From: an uncultured Clostridia bacterium | Lineage (GTDB): Bacteria; Bacillota; Clostridia; Oscillospirales; Acutalibacteraceae | Length of the DNA stretch: 40,754 bases | Direction: 5' to 3' | NCBI GenBank assembly: GCA_947624285.1 | Contig: CANQJS010000013.1 | Span: forward strand, 1 to 40,754 | Shown: one piece after another, positions 25,433 through 34,133 of the stretch | Layout: each line of letters starts with the position of its first letter | Position numbering within the stretch: the stretch's first letter is position 1 | Position numbers and translations under genes: made by a program | The notes under the pieces: generated by a model | The model's input: only the letters and a program-made list of their open reading frames with translations | Told to the model about the DNA's origin: nothing | Databases searched by the model: none

Positions 25433-26911
25433 ATGACTAAAGTCAAATCAAAAAAGCGAGGAAAGCTCAAATATTTATGGCTTATCCTGCCTGCGCTTAT
25501 AATTATCGCTGTAATCAGCCTGACCGTTTATGTCAGTGTTAAAAACAGCGGTTATGTGTATGACCCGTACGGCAGTGACAATATGCTTTCGGCGGGCGAA
25601 AAGGGCACGCTTATATTGAATTACGGCGGCGCTGACGGAATGCCGGAAAGCGAAACCGTTGAATACACCGCATATGAGGAAATAAAATTGCCAAAGCTGA
25701 CTAAAAAGGGCTATTATTTCGTTGGATGGAGCTGCAACGGAGGCTATTGGGACGACACGCTCATACTCAATTCCAAATCCCCGAAACTTGCGCGGGCGTT
25801 TTTCGCCAAGGATTATTCTTCCGTTAAAAGCAGCGCCGCCGTTTATACGGATGAATTTGTTTTCACGGAATTTGACGAGGGCGAATACCCGTATGTAGGT
25901 CTTGAGGCGGTAGATGTTTATGTGGACGGCGGATATAAGCTGCTGATTTATCCCGAGGAAAACTTCGGCGGCGAGGAGACCGTGGTTGCCTACAACGGCG
26001 CTTTCAGCGGAACAGTCGGCTCAATGAAAGTGCGCAGAGTTGAAACAAACGGTATTGAAACAGGCGAGATTACAGACGATGTCAAGGCAAAATTGCTGCA
26101 AACCTTCGCTCCGAGGATATGGTGGGCACAGGGCGAGGAATACTTTGCCTCAACCGTTGAAAACGCCGCCGCAAATATGAGCCGTGTTATGACCGATACA
26201 GGATATATCTATATGCTTCCGGAGCTTGACAGCCCAGATTACAAATGCGATTATCTCTACGGCAGCCTTACGGATTGCAAGGCATACGCCTTTGCCGTTG
26301 AAAAGGAATTCAAATATCTTGATTTATCTTATTTCGTATTCACGCCATACAACAAATCAAAAGAGGTTTTCGGAATTGAATTCGGAAATCATATCGGGGA
26401 TTGGGAGCATATCACCGTTCGTCTTTTGACTTATGAGGAAAACGAAAAAATATTCGTCCGCCCCGTTATTGCGGAATTCAGCGCCCACAGCTTCAGAAAT
26501 TTCTACGCTTGGGATGATATTACGCTTACCGACGGCACACATCCCGTTATTTACACCGCGCTGGGCAGCCACGGAATGTGGAAAGATCAAGGCAGCCATG
26601 TTTATGTTGACGCAAAGATAATCAAGCTGACGGACGAATGCTCGCAGGGAACTGCGTGGGATCTGTGGAAAAACAACGCTCTTGAAACATATAGCTACGA
26701 CGCTCTGACCCACACGGGCACGGGAATCGGCGGCAGTGAATGGAACACCTGCTTCGACCTTTCGAACTACGATGAGAATAACAACACAGTAGGGGCGTGG
26801 GGAAATAAGGGCTGGTATCCGCCGGTGTCGATTTATCCGCGTTTGCAGGGAGGGCCGCGAGGTCCGCAGGCAAAAAATGTGTTAAACAATTACTATCTTT
26901 TGAATGAATAA
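25433..26911 (+). CDS. membrane-anchored protein with Flg_new, crystallin-like and Vps62-like regions
   Basis: 492 residues. Residues 1-13 are basic, then one membrane helix or uncleaved signal (about 14-36). Residues about 58-105 (KGYYFVGWSCNGGYWDD) fit an InlB/Listeria-Bacteroides repeat. About 160-202 (VYVDGGYKLLIYPEENFGGEET) fit a beta/gamma-crystallin-type motif. The rest resembles the Vps62/DUF946 family: GNHIGDWEHITVRL (318-331), YTALGSHGMWKDQG, then WGNKGWYPPVSIYPRLQGGPRGP near the C-terminus. Presumably displayed outside the cell. Function unknown; domain order is unusual. It has its own terminator and no operon partner. Confidence 0.7.
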   Translation: MTKVKSKKRGKLKYLWLILPALIIIAVISLTVYVSVKNSGYVYDPYGSDNMLSAGEKGTLILNYGGADGMPESETVEYTAYEEIKLPKLTKKGYYFVGWSCNGGYWDDTLILNSKSPKLARAFFAKDYSSVKSSAAVYTDEFVFTEFDEGEYPYVGLEAVDVYVDGGYKLLIYPEENFGGEETVVAYNGAFSGTVGSMKVRRVETNGIETGEITDDVKAKLLQTFAPRIWWAQGEEYFASTVENAAANMSRVMTDTGYIYMLPELDSPDYKCDYLYGSLTDCKAYAFAVEKEFKYLDLSYFVFTPYNKSKEVFGIEFGNHIGDWEHITVRLLTYEENEKIFVRPVIAEFSAHSFRNFYAWDDITLTDGTHPVIYTALGSHGMWKDQGSHVYVDAKIIKLTDECSQGTAWDLWKNNALETYSYDALTHTGTGIGGSEWNTCFDLSNYDENNNTVGAWGNKGWYPPVSIYPRLQGGPRGPQAKNVLNNYYLLNE

Positions 26912-26916
26912 AACAT

Positions 26917-26951
26917 ACCGCCTCGGCAAGTAAGATGCCGAGGCGGTTTTT
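26917..26951. terminator. bidirectional terminator
   Basis: Perfect 12-bp stem ACCGCCTCGGCA / TGCCGAGGCGGT, 7-nt loop, followed by TTTT. It ends the Vps62-like gene and probably the converging corA-like gene. Confidence 0.9.
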
Positions 26952-27024
26952 AACTTTTAAAAAGCGAATTTTTTGTTTAAGAGCAAAATTTCCCGTATTT
27001 TTGCCAAAAGCCTCGCAAGGCTTA

Positions 27025-27960
27025 TCAAAGCCACTTTCTTTTTTTCATCAAAACAGTGAGCGCCGCAACAACGACCGCCGAAAAAATTATAACGAACAGA
27101 TACCCGTATTTCCATGTAAGCTCCGGCATATATTTAAAATTCATTCCGTACCAGCCCACAATGAGAGTGAGCGGAAAAAATATGGTGGTAACAACGGTAA
27201 ATACGCTCATAACATGATTGAGTTTTAAATCGAGATATGATGAATACGCATCCTGAAGATGATCCACAGAGCTCCTGAGCATATCTATATTTTCCCGCTG
27301 CCTTTTCACCCTATCTGTAAAATTTGTGATATACCTTAGATCGGGCTCTTCAAAAATCTCGTTGTCGTTATCCTCAAGCGCTTCGCCGGCGTCTATAAGC
27401 TGCTCATAGTAATTGCGAAGTATAAGCAATTCCTTTTTCATATTGAGAAGCAGAAAATTAAACTTTTCCGTTGCCTTATCCTGCAAAACGAGCTCCTCGA
27501 GCGCAGTTATCTGAAAGGCGCGGTTTTCTATCGCGCCCGCGTCCTTTTTTATAATGCCGTCCAGAAATGCGAAAATCAGTTTTTCAAGAGTCATACTGAT
27601 GCAGGAATATCTGCCCAACGCGGCGAGAAAACAGTCTCTTGTTGAGCAATCCGCATCTTCAATATCAACCACCAAAAACAGATTTTTCTTAATAAAAATA
27701 CCGACGCGGTCTTTTTTTCCGTAAACATCGGCCGCATCGGTAATTCTCAGTATGGCGAAGCTGTAATCGTCATAGACCTCCACTGTTGAATCGAATTCCG
27801 AAACCGCGTTTTTACAGGAATCAAGACTGAATCTTGAAAATCCCAAAGAATCGCATACGCCCTCAAATTCACCGACGGTCATATATCCCGCGGTGACATA
27901 ATGAGGATCTATTGACTGAAATTCAACAGTCGTCATTTCATCTTCAAATTGATAAAACAT
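27025..27960 (-). CDS. corA: CorA-family divalent cation transporter
   Basis: 311 residues. A long cytoplasmic N-terminal domain with helical segments (KFNFLLLNMKKELLILRNYYEQL, VKRQRENIDMLRSSVDHLQDAYSSYLD) leads to two C-terminal membrane helices. The first ends in GWYGMNFKYMPEL, the GMN selectivity motif, and the second lies at about 283-303, with a basic KKRK tail. CorA pentamers import Mg2+ (or other divalents) down the membrane potential. AGGGAG precedes the ATG at 27960. It follows rubrerythrin by 41 bp and may be co-transcribed. Confidence 0.9.
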   Translation of the reverse strand: MFYQFEDEMTTVEFQSIDPHYVTAGYMTVGEFEGVCDSLGFSRFSLDSCKNAVSEFDSTVEVYDDYSFAILRITDAADVYGKKDRVGIFIKKNLFLVVDIEDADCSTRDCFLAALGRYSCISMTLEKLIFAFLDGIIKKDAGAIENRAFQITALEELVLQDKATEKFNFLLLNMKKELLILRNYYEQLIDAGEALEDNDNEIFEEPDLRYITNFTDRVKRQRENIDMLRSSVDHLQDAYSSYLDLKLNHVMSVFTVVTTIFFPLTLIVGWYGMNFKYMPELTWKYGYLFVIIFSAVVVAALTVLMKKRKWL

Positions 27961-28001
27961 AAAACTCCCTGCCGCACCCGCCGATACGGCAGGCGTGTTT
28001 T

Positions 28002-28538
28002 TTAGTAGTTTTCTGCTTTAATCTCAAAATATGCACGGGGATGCGCGCAAACGGGGCATACCTCCGGCGCTTCCTTGCCGACTACAAGGTGACCGCAGTT
28101 GCCGCATTTCCATATTTTGTCTCCGTCACGGCTGAAAACAAGACCGTTTTCCACATTCTCAAGCAGCTTGAGGAATCTTTCCTCATGCTCTTTTTCGATT
28201 TTCGCTACCTCTTCAAAAAGATAGGCGATATGATCGAAGCCCTCTTCCTTCGCGTCCTTCGCAAATGCGGCATACATATCGGTCCACTCATAGTTTTCGC
28301 CTGCCGCCGCGTCCTTTAAATTTGCCGCGGTGTCGGCAATCCCGTCATGGAGCAGTTTAAACCAGATTTTGGCGTGCTCCTTTTCGTTTTCGGCAGTTTC
28401 CATAAAAAGATTTGAAATCTGGACAAAGCCGTCCTTCTTCGCCTTGGAAGCATAGTAGGTGTACTTCGTCCTTGCCTGACATTCGCCTGCAAACGCCGCC
28501 ATAAGGTTTGCCTGTGTTTTTGAGCCTTCAAGCTTCAT
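28002..28538 (-). CDS. rbr: rubrerythrin
   Basis: 178 residues. The N-terminal ferritin-like diiron domain has [20 protein letters not shown] and [17 protein letters not shown] (ExxH), then [20 protein letters not shown] (second ExxH). The C-terminal rubredoxin domain has CGNCG and [11 protein letters not shown]. It reduces hydrogen peroxide in anaerobes using electrons delivered through the rubredoxin centre. AAAGGAG lies just before the ATG at 28538. No strong promoter was found upstream. Confidence 0.96.
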   Translation of the reverse strand: MKLEGSKTQANLMAAFAGECQARTKYTYYASKAKKDGFVQISNLFMETAENEKEHAKIWFKLLHDGIADTAANLKDAAAGENYEWTDMYAAFAKDAKEEGFDHIAYLFEEVAKIEKEHEERFLKLLENVENGLVFSRDGDKIWKCGNCGHLVVGKEAPEVCPVCAHPRAYFEIKAENY

Positions 28539-28619
28539 AAAAATATCTCCTTTTTATAAATTTTATTTAATACGGGTAAATCCCGTTATTGCCTGTTTAT
28601 CGACCGCAATCAAAAAATA

Positions 28620-31061
28620 TTAAAGACCGCTTATCCTTATTTTGGAAGCAATGAGAATAAATATACTCCAAAACGCCTGAAAAATTATAACATTTAAGGC
28701 GTTTATCTGGCTTAGCCCGTCAAGTAAGGCGAGAAGGGCGACTACGCCGAAGCCGATCGCTGAGCCGAAAGATGTAAGAACGGAAATCATATTTTCCGCG
28801 CCAACAAGGTTTTCCGCCGACCTTATCGCCGAAAGAAAGCCGAGTGTAGTTCCGTTGTGAACAGTATAGGACGGACTCTTTTCCACGGTCATATCGCTGT
28901 ATTTTTCAAATATCCTCGCGTTGGAGGAGGTCATTACCCGCACAAAGCCCTCCGGCAAATCGAAAATATCCATAATGCTCTCTTCGTTTATATACGGGTC
29001 ACAGCTTTTCAGCAATATCGTTATGCCGCTTTTTTCAAGCTTTTTGAGCTCGCGCTTCAATTCGCCGTCGGCAGAATAGCTGACGATGAACATTGCCGCT
29101 ATCTTTCCCGCAACGGCGAGATACAGGGCTTTTCTGCCCTTGCGCGCATATTTGTTTTCATATTCCGCCTTGGGAACGGATATGCCGTGGTGGATCAAAA
29201 GATCTCTGTTTCCCACAAGTATCTTTCTTTGATAGATCCACGCGGAGGTGCCCATCTTGTCCTCATACAAAACGCCGTCGACCTCCGGCAGGATATCCTT
29301 ATTGCCCACGATTACATCATCAAAAACATATTTCAGCGGGCTTTTTGTTTTCATTATAACGGCGGCGGTAAGCAGCAGTGCGTCGTCGACCTTTGCCTTG
29401 TTGAAAAGCCTTATTCCGTGCAAATCGCAGGAGCGGTTTCCGAACAGCTCCGACGCCTCCATAACTATGGCGTTTGAATTGTGTGAATAGTGAGCGCCCT
29501 CAAAGCCGCAAACCATAGCGCCCTTTTGAGCCAGCTTTTTTGAAACGCCGAGAAGCGTTGCGTTGTTGGCGTAGAGCGAAGCAAGCGGGCAGGATATTAT
29601 TATTCCGGGAATGAAAAGGTTGAACGCCTCGTACCAATTTTGCCGCAGCGCGCCGATGACGCCGAAAAGCGCAATGTTCAGCAGCAGTGTAACGGGAACG
29701 AGCACCCTTGCCGTTCTGTCCGCAGGCTCATAGGCGTAGGAAATATCGAAAAAGCTTGTCGGCTGCTCGGTTTTGACGCTGTATTTGAGCAGTGGCTCGC
29801 CCGCAAGAAGATTTCTTGAAATTATTGTCGCCTCTACCTCGTTTACTATATCCTCAACGGTATATTTGCTCTTTCCGTCCGTAAGAAAATCGTAGTTACA
29901 TATAACTCTCATAATAACGCTTCTCTTGCCGAGGCAGCTGAAGAAAAGCCCGAATGTTGCGGCGCAGGGATATATTGAGCCGCCCTCCAGCAGAATATCC
30001 GTGTTGAAGAGCATTGCCACCGTGTGCCCAAGTGTGAGCAGAGACGCCACCGTTATCAGCGAATCGTAATTAAAACCGCGCCTCAGGTTAAAGCCGTGAG
30101 CGATAGTGTTGATATTGCAGACAATCGCGGCGCAGTAAATTGCCAAAATCGTTATGAAAAATCCTTTATCGGTGCCTAAAAATCCCGGCAGATTTTGTGA
30201 TTCCCTGAATACGGTAAGGAGTATCAACGCTATGTCGGCAATAAATGTAACAACGGCCTGAAGTTGGTATGCCGATTTCCTTTTGTAAAGCCGCTCCAGC
30301 GTTTTGGTGCGGTCTGCGTTATCGCCGTATTCCCTGCTAATATGAGGCATTTCGCCTTTGGGATCGTTTTGCACCTCTTCCTTTGCGAAAAGGCGGAATT
30401 TATTTACTTTATCCTCACGGCGCTTGCGAAGCTGCTCCTCGGCGAGCTCCTCGTCAATAACGGGCACCTCGCTGACCTCATCGTCAAAGCCGCTTAATTT
30501 GAACTGATCCGAATCGTCATATCCGACTTTTTCCTCCGGCTCGGGAGGCTTCTCATCCCACGCCTCTCCCGAAAATATCATCCGCGTTCTGTCAAGCTCG
30601 TCAACAGCTACTATTGTAGGGATCTCCTGAAGATCGGATGTTTTGTTAAATCTTGATTTGCTCTTGATAGTTGCGGGCTTTTCTATTATTTTCGGCGGCG
30701 CGGGAGCATATGCCCCGTCCTTTGAATTATCGGCAAAATAGTGCTGCTTTTTTACATCGCCCCTCACAACGGTATGCTGATTTTCAACCGCGCGTCGGTT
30801 TACATCTACCGGGCGTGTTTTTTCGCTGACGACACGCGTGGGCGCTTCTTCCTCAGACTCCTGCGTTTGCTCGTCGGATTTCGCGGCAACGGACTTAGAC
30901 GCGGGGATAAAGGTTTTTACTTCCTCCTCTTTTTCGTCAGAGGAGTAAATCTCCGTTCCCGCGTTTTCCTTCATTCGCGCCGCCCTTTCGTCTATGCTTC
31001 TCAGCATTTCGTCGGTTTCGCGAAGTATATCTTCAATTGAGAGATCCGTGTTGTCTTTCAT
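28620..31061 (-). CDS. P-type ATPase-like membrane protein lacking catalytic motifs
   Basis: 813 residues from the ATG at 31061 (TTG 31070 and GTG 31067 are in-frame alternatives). Residues 1 to about 265 are an acidic, low-complexity cytoplasmic region; about eight hydrophobic segments follow. FIPGIIISCPLASLYANN, then VSKKLAQKGAMVCGFEG, aligns by eye with the membrane CPx helix and following linker of heavy-metal P-type ATPases. Where DKTGTLT is expected it reads VMEASELF (about 533-540), and the TGD position reads KSCD; no GDGxND is seen. ILVGNRDLLIHHGI resembles the nucleotide domain. Lies 18 bp after rlmB. Transport activity is unlikely; role unknown. Confidence 0.7.
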   Translation of the reverse strand: MKDNTDLSIEDILRETDEMLRSIDERAARMKENAGTEIYSSDEKEEEVKTFIPASKSVAAKSDEQTQESEEEAPTRVVSEKTRPVDVNRRAVENQHTVVRGDVKKQHYFADNSKDGAYAPAPPKIIEKPATIKSKSRFNKTSDLQEIPTIVAVDELDRTRMIFSGEAWDEKPPEPEEKVGYDDSDQFKLSGFDDEVSEVPVIDEELAEEQLRKRREDKVNKFRLFAKEEVQNDPKGEMPHISREYGDNADRTKTLERLYKRKSAYQLQAVVTFIADIALILLTVFRESQNLPGFLGTDKGFFITILAIYCAAIVCNINTIAHGFNLRRGFNYDSLITVASLLTLGHTVAMLFNTDILLEGGSIYPCAATFGLFFSCLGKRSVIMRVICNYDFLTDGKSKYTVEDIVNEVEATIISRNLLAGEPLLKYSVKTEQPTSFFDISYAYEPADRTARVLVPVTLLLNIALFGVIGALRQNWYEAFNLFIPGIIISCPLASLYANNATLLGVSKKLAQKGAMVCGFEGAHYSHNSNAIVMEASELFGNRSCDLHGIRLFNKAKVDDALLLTAAVIMKTKSPLKYVFDDVIVGNKDILPEVDGVLYEDKMGTSAWIYQRKILVGNRDLLIHHGISVPKAEYENKYARKGRKALYLAVAGKIAAMFIVSYSADGELKRELKKLEKSGITILLKSCDPYINEESIMDIFDLPEGFVRVMTSSNARIFEKYSDMTVEKSPSYTVHNGTTLGFLSAIRSAENLVGAENMISVLTSFGSAIGFGVVALLALLDGLSQINALNVIIFQAFWSIFILIASKIRISGL

Positions 31062-31079
31062 ATGCACCAAATCCGCCCG

Positions 31080-31841
31080 TTAAAGTCTTTGCCTTGCTAT
31101 TTCATACATGATAACGCCTGCCGCCACCGAAGCGTTAAGGCTGTTTATTTTGCCCTTCATCGGCAGGCTGACAGTCATATCGCAATTTGATTTTATATGC
31201 TCGGAAATGCCCTTGCCCTCATTTCCTATTACAAGCGCCGCGCCTCCGGAAAAATCGACCTCGCTCCACAGCTTGCCTCCCATATCCGCGGCGTATATCC
31301 ATATGTTTTCTTTTTTCAAATCGTTGATCGTTGAATTGAGGTTTGATACCCTTGCCACTTTGACATATTCCAGCGCTCCGCAGGAGGTTTTCGCCACCGT
31401 GAAATTAAGCCCCGAGTTTCTTCTTTTTGGAATTATGACCCCGTGAACGCCGCAGGCTTCGGCAGTGCGTATTATCGCGCCTAAATTGCGGCTGTCCTCT
31501 ATCTCGTCGCAGATTATGATAAAAGGAGCTTCGCCCCTGCTTTCAGCAAGCTCAAGGATCTCATCCACGGTGCTGTATTCGTGGGCGGGAATATTGGCGG
31601 CAACGCCCTGATGATTTGCTCCCGCGCTGATGAAATCAAGCTTCTTCCTGTCAACGGTCTTTATAACGATACCCTTTTCCCTCGCCAGAGCGGTTATCCT
31701 GTTGACAGAGCCCTCAAGCTCGCCCCTTGCCACAAGGATATTCTCGATCTCGCGCCCGCTTTTTATGAGCTCCAGCACGGCGTTTCTGCCTATCACGAGG
31801 CTGTCGTTATTTCTAAAATCTTTTTTCTCTTTGTTTTCCAA
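31080..31841 (-). CDS. rlmB: 23S rRNA 2'-O-ribose methyltransferase, RlmB/TrmH family
   Basis: 253 residues, SPOUT fold. The N-terminal substrate-binding domain starts VIGRNAVLELIKSGREIENILVA. The catalytic domain carries the three SPOUT motifs: DEIEDSRNLGAIIRTAEACG, ALVIGNEGKGISEHI and SLPMKGKINSLNASVAAGV, the latter forming the trefoil knot that binds S-adenosylmethionine. RlmB methylates G2251 in 23S rRNA. TTG start at 31841 with CGGAG 8 nt upstream. The SigA promoter at 31884-31912 drives it and probably the P-type ATPase-like gene behind it. Confidence 0.93.
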   Translation of the reverse strand: MENKEKKDFRNNDSLVIGRNAVLELIKSGREIENILVARGELEGSVNRITALAREKGIVIKTVDRKKLDFISAGANHQGVAANIPAHEYSTVDEILELAESRGEAPFIIICDEIEDSRNLGAIIRTAEACGVHGVIIPKRRNSGLNFTVAKTSCGALEYVKVARVSNLNSTINDLKKENIWIYAADMGGKLWSEVDFSGGAALVIGNEGKGISEHIKSNCDMTVSLPMKGKINSLNASVAAGVIMYEIARQRL

Positions 31842-31883
31842 ATCAAAAACTCCGAAAATTTAAAATATTTTATTTATAAAAGA

Positions 31884-31912
31884 ATTATATCACCCGAAGC
31901 GCATTTGTTCAA
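31884..31912 (-). promoter_or_regulatory. SigA promoter of rlmB
   Basis: Minus strand TTGAAC (31907-31912), 17-bp spacer, TATAAT (31884-31889), about 43 bp before the TTG start. Confidence 0.78.
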
Positions 31913-31989
31913 CAATATTTATCAAAAAATGACTGCAAAAACGCCGCCGGTCAAAATGAAAAACCTCGTTCGATCTCATATGCGGCAAA

Positions 31990-32751
31990 TCACAGCTTTC
32001 TCACGGGAATACCCTTAAAATCAAGATAACTCTTTAACTCGGGGATCGAAAGCTCGTTGAAATGAAAAAGGCTCGCCGCCAGCACCGCGTCCGCTTTTCC
32101 TTTTGTGAAAGCATCGTAAAAATGCTCTTTCGCTCCCGCCCCGCCCGAAGCGATGACCGGAACGCCCACCGATTCGGAAACGGCGCGCAAAAGCTCGTTG
32201 TCATAGCCGTTTTTTTGACCGTCCCTATCCATTGAAGTCAAAAGGATCTCTCCCGCGCCTCTGCGGCAGGCCTCGTTTGCCCATTTCACCGCGTCTATGC
32301 CAGTCGGTATCCTGCCTCCGTTCAGATAGACCTCCCAGCCTCCGTTTTCCCGTTTCTTGGCGTCTATCGCGCACACCACGCATTGACTGCCGAATTTCAA
32401 GGCGGCGGAATTTATCAGATCCGGCTCTCTTACAGCGGCGGAATTTACAGATATTTTGTCCGCTCCCGCCCTAAGCATTTCTTTAAAATCGTCAACGGTC
32501 CTTATCCCCCCGCCGACAGTGAACGGTATAAACACGGTTTCGGCAACGCGCCGCACGATATCTATCATCGTTCCTCTGCCCTCGTGCGTCGCGGTAATAT
32601 CAAGCAGCACAAGCTCGTCCGCGCCCTGCGCGTCATAAGCGGCGGCGCATTCAACGGGATCGCCCGCGTCCCTTAAATCAACAAACGAAACGCCTTTCAC
32701 AACTCTGCCGTTCTTAACATCGAGGCAGGGTATTATTCTTTTGGCATACAT
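31990..32751 (-). CDS. hisF: imidazole glycerol phosphate synthase cyclase subunit
   Basis: 253 residues, beta/alpha barrel. With HisH it converts PRFAR and ammonia to imidazole glycerol phosphate and AICAR. It begins [20 protein letters not shown]; the first catalytic Asp is in CLDV and the second in [25 protein letters not shown] and ASGGAG are phosphate-binding loops. It starts 3 bp after hisH. AICAR produced here feeds purine synthesis, to which purC/purB in the same window contribute. Confidence 0.96.
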   Translation of the reverse strand: MYAKRIIPCLDVKNGRVVKGVSFVDLRDAGDPVECAAAYDAQGADELVLLDITATHEGRGTMIDIVRRVAETVFIPFTVGGGIRTVDDFKEMLRAGADKISVNSAAVREPDLINSAALKFGSQCVVCAIDAKKRENGGWEVYLNGGRIPTGIDAVKWANEACRRGAGEILLTSMDRDGQKNGYDNELLRAVSESVGVPVIASGGAGAKEHFYDAFTKGKADAVLAASLFHFNELSIPELKSYLDFKGIPVRKL

Positions 32752-32754
32752 ATC

Positions 32755-33366
32755 CTACCCCTCCATTTCGAGAAAATTTTTAAGAAGCTTCAAACCCGTT
32801 TCCCCGCTTTTTTCGGGGTGGAACTGAACGGCGCAGAGATTGCCCTTCTGCACGGCGCACTGTATCTCAACGCCGTAATGAGCAACGCCGATCACTGCCG
32901 CATCGTCGGCGGAGTTGAGATAATAAGAATGAACGAAATAAAAATAACTGTTGTCGGGAATATCTTTAAAAAGACTGCCCTGCCGCCTTACGGAAACGGA
33001 ATTCCAACCCATATGGGGCACTTTAAGATCGCCTTTTTTCGGTATCAGAGAGATATTTCCGTCAAGTAAAGAAAGCCCCTTTGCCCCCGGACTTTCCTCG
33101 CTTTCGGCAAACAAAAGCTGCAGACCGAGGCAAATTCCGAGAAACGGCTTTCCCGAAAGGGCGGCGTTTTTTACCGTTTCGGTCAGTGAGTTTCTTTCCA
33201 TCGCGCTCATGGCGTCTCCGAAAGAGCCTACCCCCGGCAAGATTATATGAGATGCGCGCTCTATTTCTCCCTTATCGGCAGTTACAATGCTTTTTGCGCC
33301 GATAAAATCGAGAGCTTTTTTGACGCTCATAAGATTTCCCGCGCCGTAATCTAAAATTGCAACCAT
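32755..33366 (-). CDS. hisH: imidazole glycerol phosphate synthase glutamine amidotransferase subunit
   Basis: 203 residues, class I amidotransferase supplying ammonia to HisF. Catalytic Cys in PFLGICLGLQLLF, with the His-Glu pair in AVQFHPEKSG. N-terminal ILDYGAGNLMSVKKAL is typical. Only hisH-hisF are here; the remaining histidine genes must be elsewhere. Confidence 0.96.
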   Translation of the reverse strand: MVAILDYGAGNLMSVKKALDFIGAKSIVTADKGEIERASHIILPGVGSFGDAMSAMERNSLTETVKNAALSGKPFLGICLGLQLLFAESEESPGAKGLSLLDGNISLIPKKGDLKVPHMGWNSVSVRRQGSLFKDIPDNSYFYFVHSYYLNSADDAAVIGVAHYGVEIQCAVQKGNLCAVQFHPEKSGETGLKLLKNFLEMEG

Positions 33367-33395
33367 AATAACAGCTCCGTAATAAAATCAAGCTA

Positions 33396-33424
33396 ATTTT
33401 ACCACAGAGCAAAAAATATTACAA
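33396..33424 (-). promoter_or_regulatory. probable promoter of hisHF
   Basis: Minus strand TTGTAA (33419-33424), 17-bp spacer, TAAAAT (33396-33401), 30 bp before the hisH ATG. It is divergent from the tRNA promoter. Confidence 0.5.
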
Positions 33425-33433
33425 TACAGATAA

Positions 33434-33462
33434 TTGACAAACAGATAAGTAAATGATACAAT
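33434..33462 (+). promoter_or_regulatory. SigA promoter upstream of tRNA-Ser
   Basis: TTGACA (33434-33439), 17-bp spacer, TACAAT (33457-33462). The tRNA starts about 135 bp downstream, so a long 5' leader would be removed in processing; no other gene is visible in between. Confidence 0.7.
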
Positions 33463-33596
33463 TCAATAGCGGTTTGATTAAGCCTTTGCCGTTTTTGCCG
33501 AAGCTTTACAAAAACCAAAGCGCAATTCGGTGTTGAAACGCTCGTAACGCCGAATGAAACATTATTTTGCGGCAACGCCGCAGCCAAATCGAATAC

Positions 33597-33685
33597 GGAG
33601 ATGTATCGAAGCGGTCATAACGGGCCTGACTCGAAATCAGGTAGTCCTCACGGGCTCGTGGGTTCGAATCCCACCGTCTCCGCCA
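33597..33685 (+). tRNA. tRNA-Ser(CGA), CCA encoded
   Basis: The acceptor stem GGAGATG pairs with CGTCTCC, followed by discriminator G and an encoded CCA (33683-33685). Anticodon arm CCTGA-CTCGAAA-TCAGG gives anticodon CGA, reading UCG serine codons. A long variable arm (about TAGTCCTCACGGGCT) and T-arm GTGGG-TTCGAAT-CCCAC confirm a class II tRNA-Ser. Confidence 0.95.
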
Positions 33686-33686
33686 C

Positions 33687-33727
33687 GCCGTCGCAGGCTG
33701 CATATCGCTTGCGGCGGCTTTTCTTTT
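33687..33727 (+). terminator. terminator of tRNA-Ser
   Basis: GCCGTCGCA (33687-33695) pairs with TGCGGCGGC (33710-33718; one G-T wobble), followed by TTTTCTTTT. Confidence 0.85.
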
Positions 33728-33782
33728 GGAATATCATCTCTTACTCAAGCCGCTGCTTCTCATTTCTTTAAAAAATTTGCCT

Positions 33783-33985
33783 ACCTTACAGGCGGTCAAA
33801 GAATCGTTTTTTCCATTGCAAAATCAAAAAATGCGTCCTGTGAATATACTGTCAAAAAGAGGAGTAATTTTTTAAAAATCACCAAAAAAATGCAAAAGAA
33901 ACAAAATGGTGTCGAATTTCTTACAAAGGTATAACAAGAGAGGGCAAAAAAGGTTTCGCAGGGATTACGACAATTTTCAGGTTTA
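33783..33985 (+). repeat. about 200-bp direct repeat, left copy
   Basis: Matches 40550-40754 at roughly 90% by eye from ACCTT(A/G)CAGG through to CAATTTTCAGGTTTA. Both copies keep TCAAAGAATCGTTTTTTCCA, GTCAAAAAGAGGAGTAATTT, TGTCGAATTTCTTACAAAGG and TTTCGCAGGGATTACGAC. The copy continues to the right without a visible break toward the MITE-like end at 34113, so the full unit may be about 330 bp. The window ends before the other copy's extent can be seen. The region 33728-34133 has no convincing gene. Confidence 0.9.
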
Positions 33986-34046
33986 TTACATTTAATTGCG
34001 CTCGGTTTATTTTTAGCGCTTTGAATGGTAAAATTGATATCGTCGA

Positions 34047-34113
34047 GGGGTTTGAAACGGTATTTGCGTAAATAAACCGCAAAAACCTTGTTGTGTTCAC
34101 CTCCCCTCAGCTA
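34047..34113 (-). mobile_element. MITE-family end, inverted copy of 19122-19191
   Basis: The sequence GGGGTTTGAAACGGTATTTG... through CCTCAGCTA is the reverse complement of the left 70 bp of the element at 19122, with only a few differences. It ends in the same CTCCCCTCAGCTA. The opposite terminal repeat is not found in the 300 bp to the left, so this is a partial or chimeric copy. It ends 20 bp before the start codon of the surface-protein gene. Confidence 0.75.
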
Positions 34114-34133
34114 CAAATAATCAGAATAAGTCG

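Noticed and set aside
27961-28001. GC-rich hairpin between rubrerythrin and corA as a terminator
   Set aside because: The stem is imperfect with bulges and lacks a T-tract on the minus strand; co-transcription is as likely.
33554-33934. 126-codon plus-strand frame across the tRNA-Ser gene and into the direct repeat
   Set aside because: It would translate a clear tRNA and its terminator, with no ribosome site. Only its last part, shared with the right repeat, might reflect old coding sequence.
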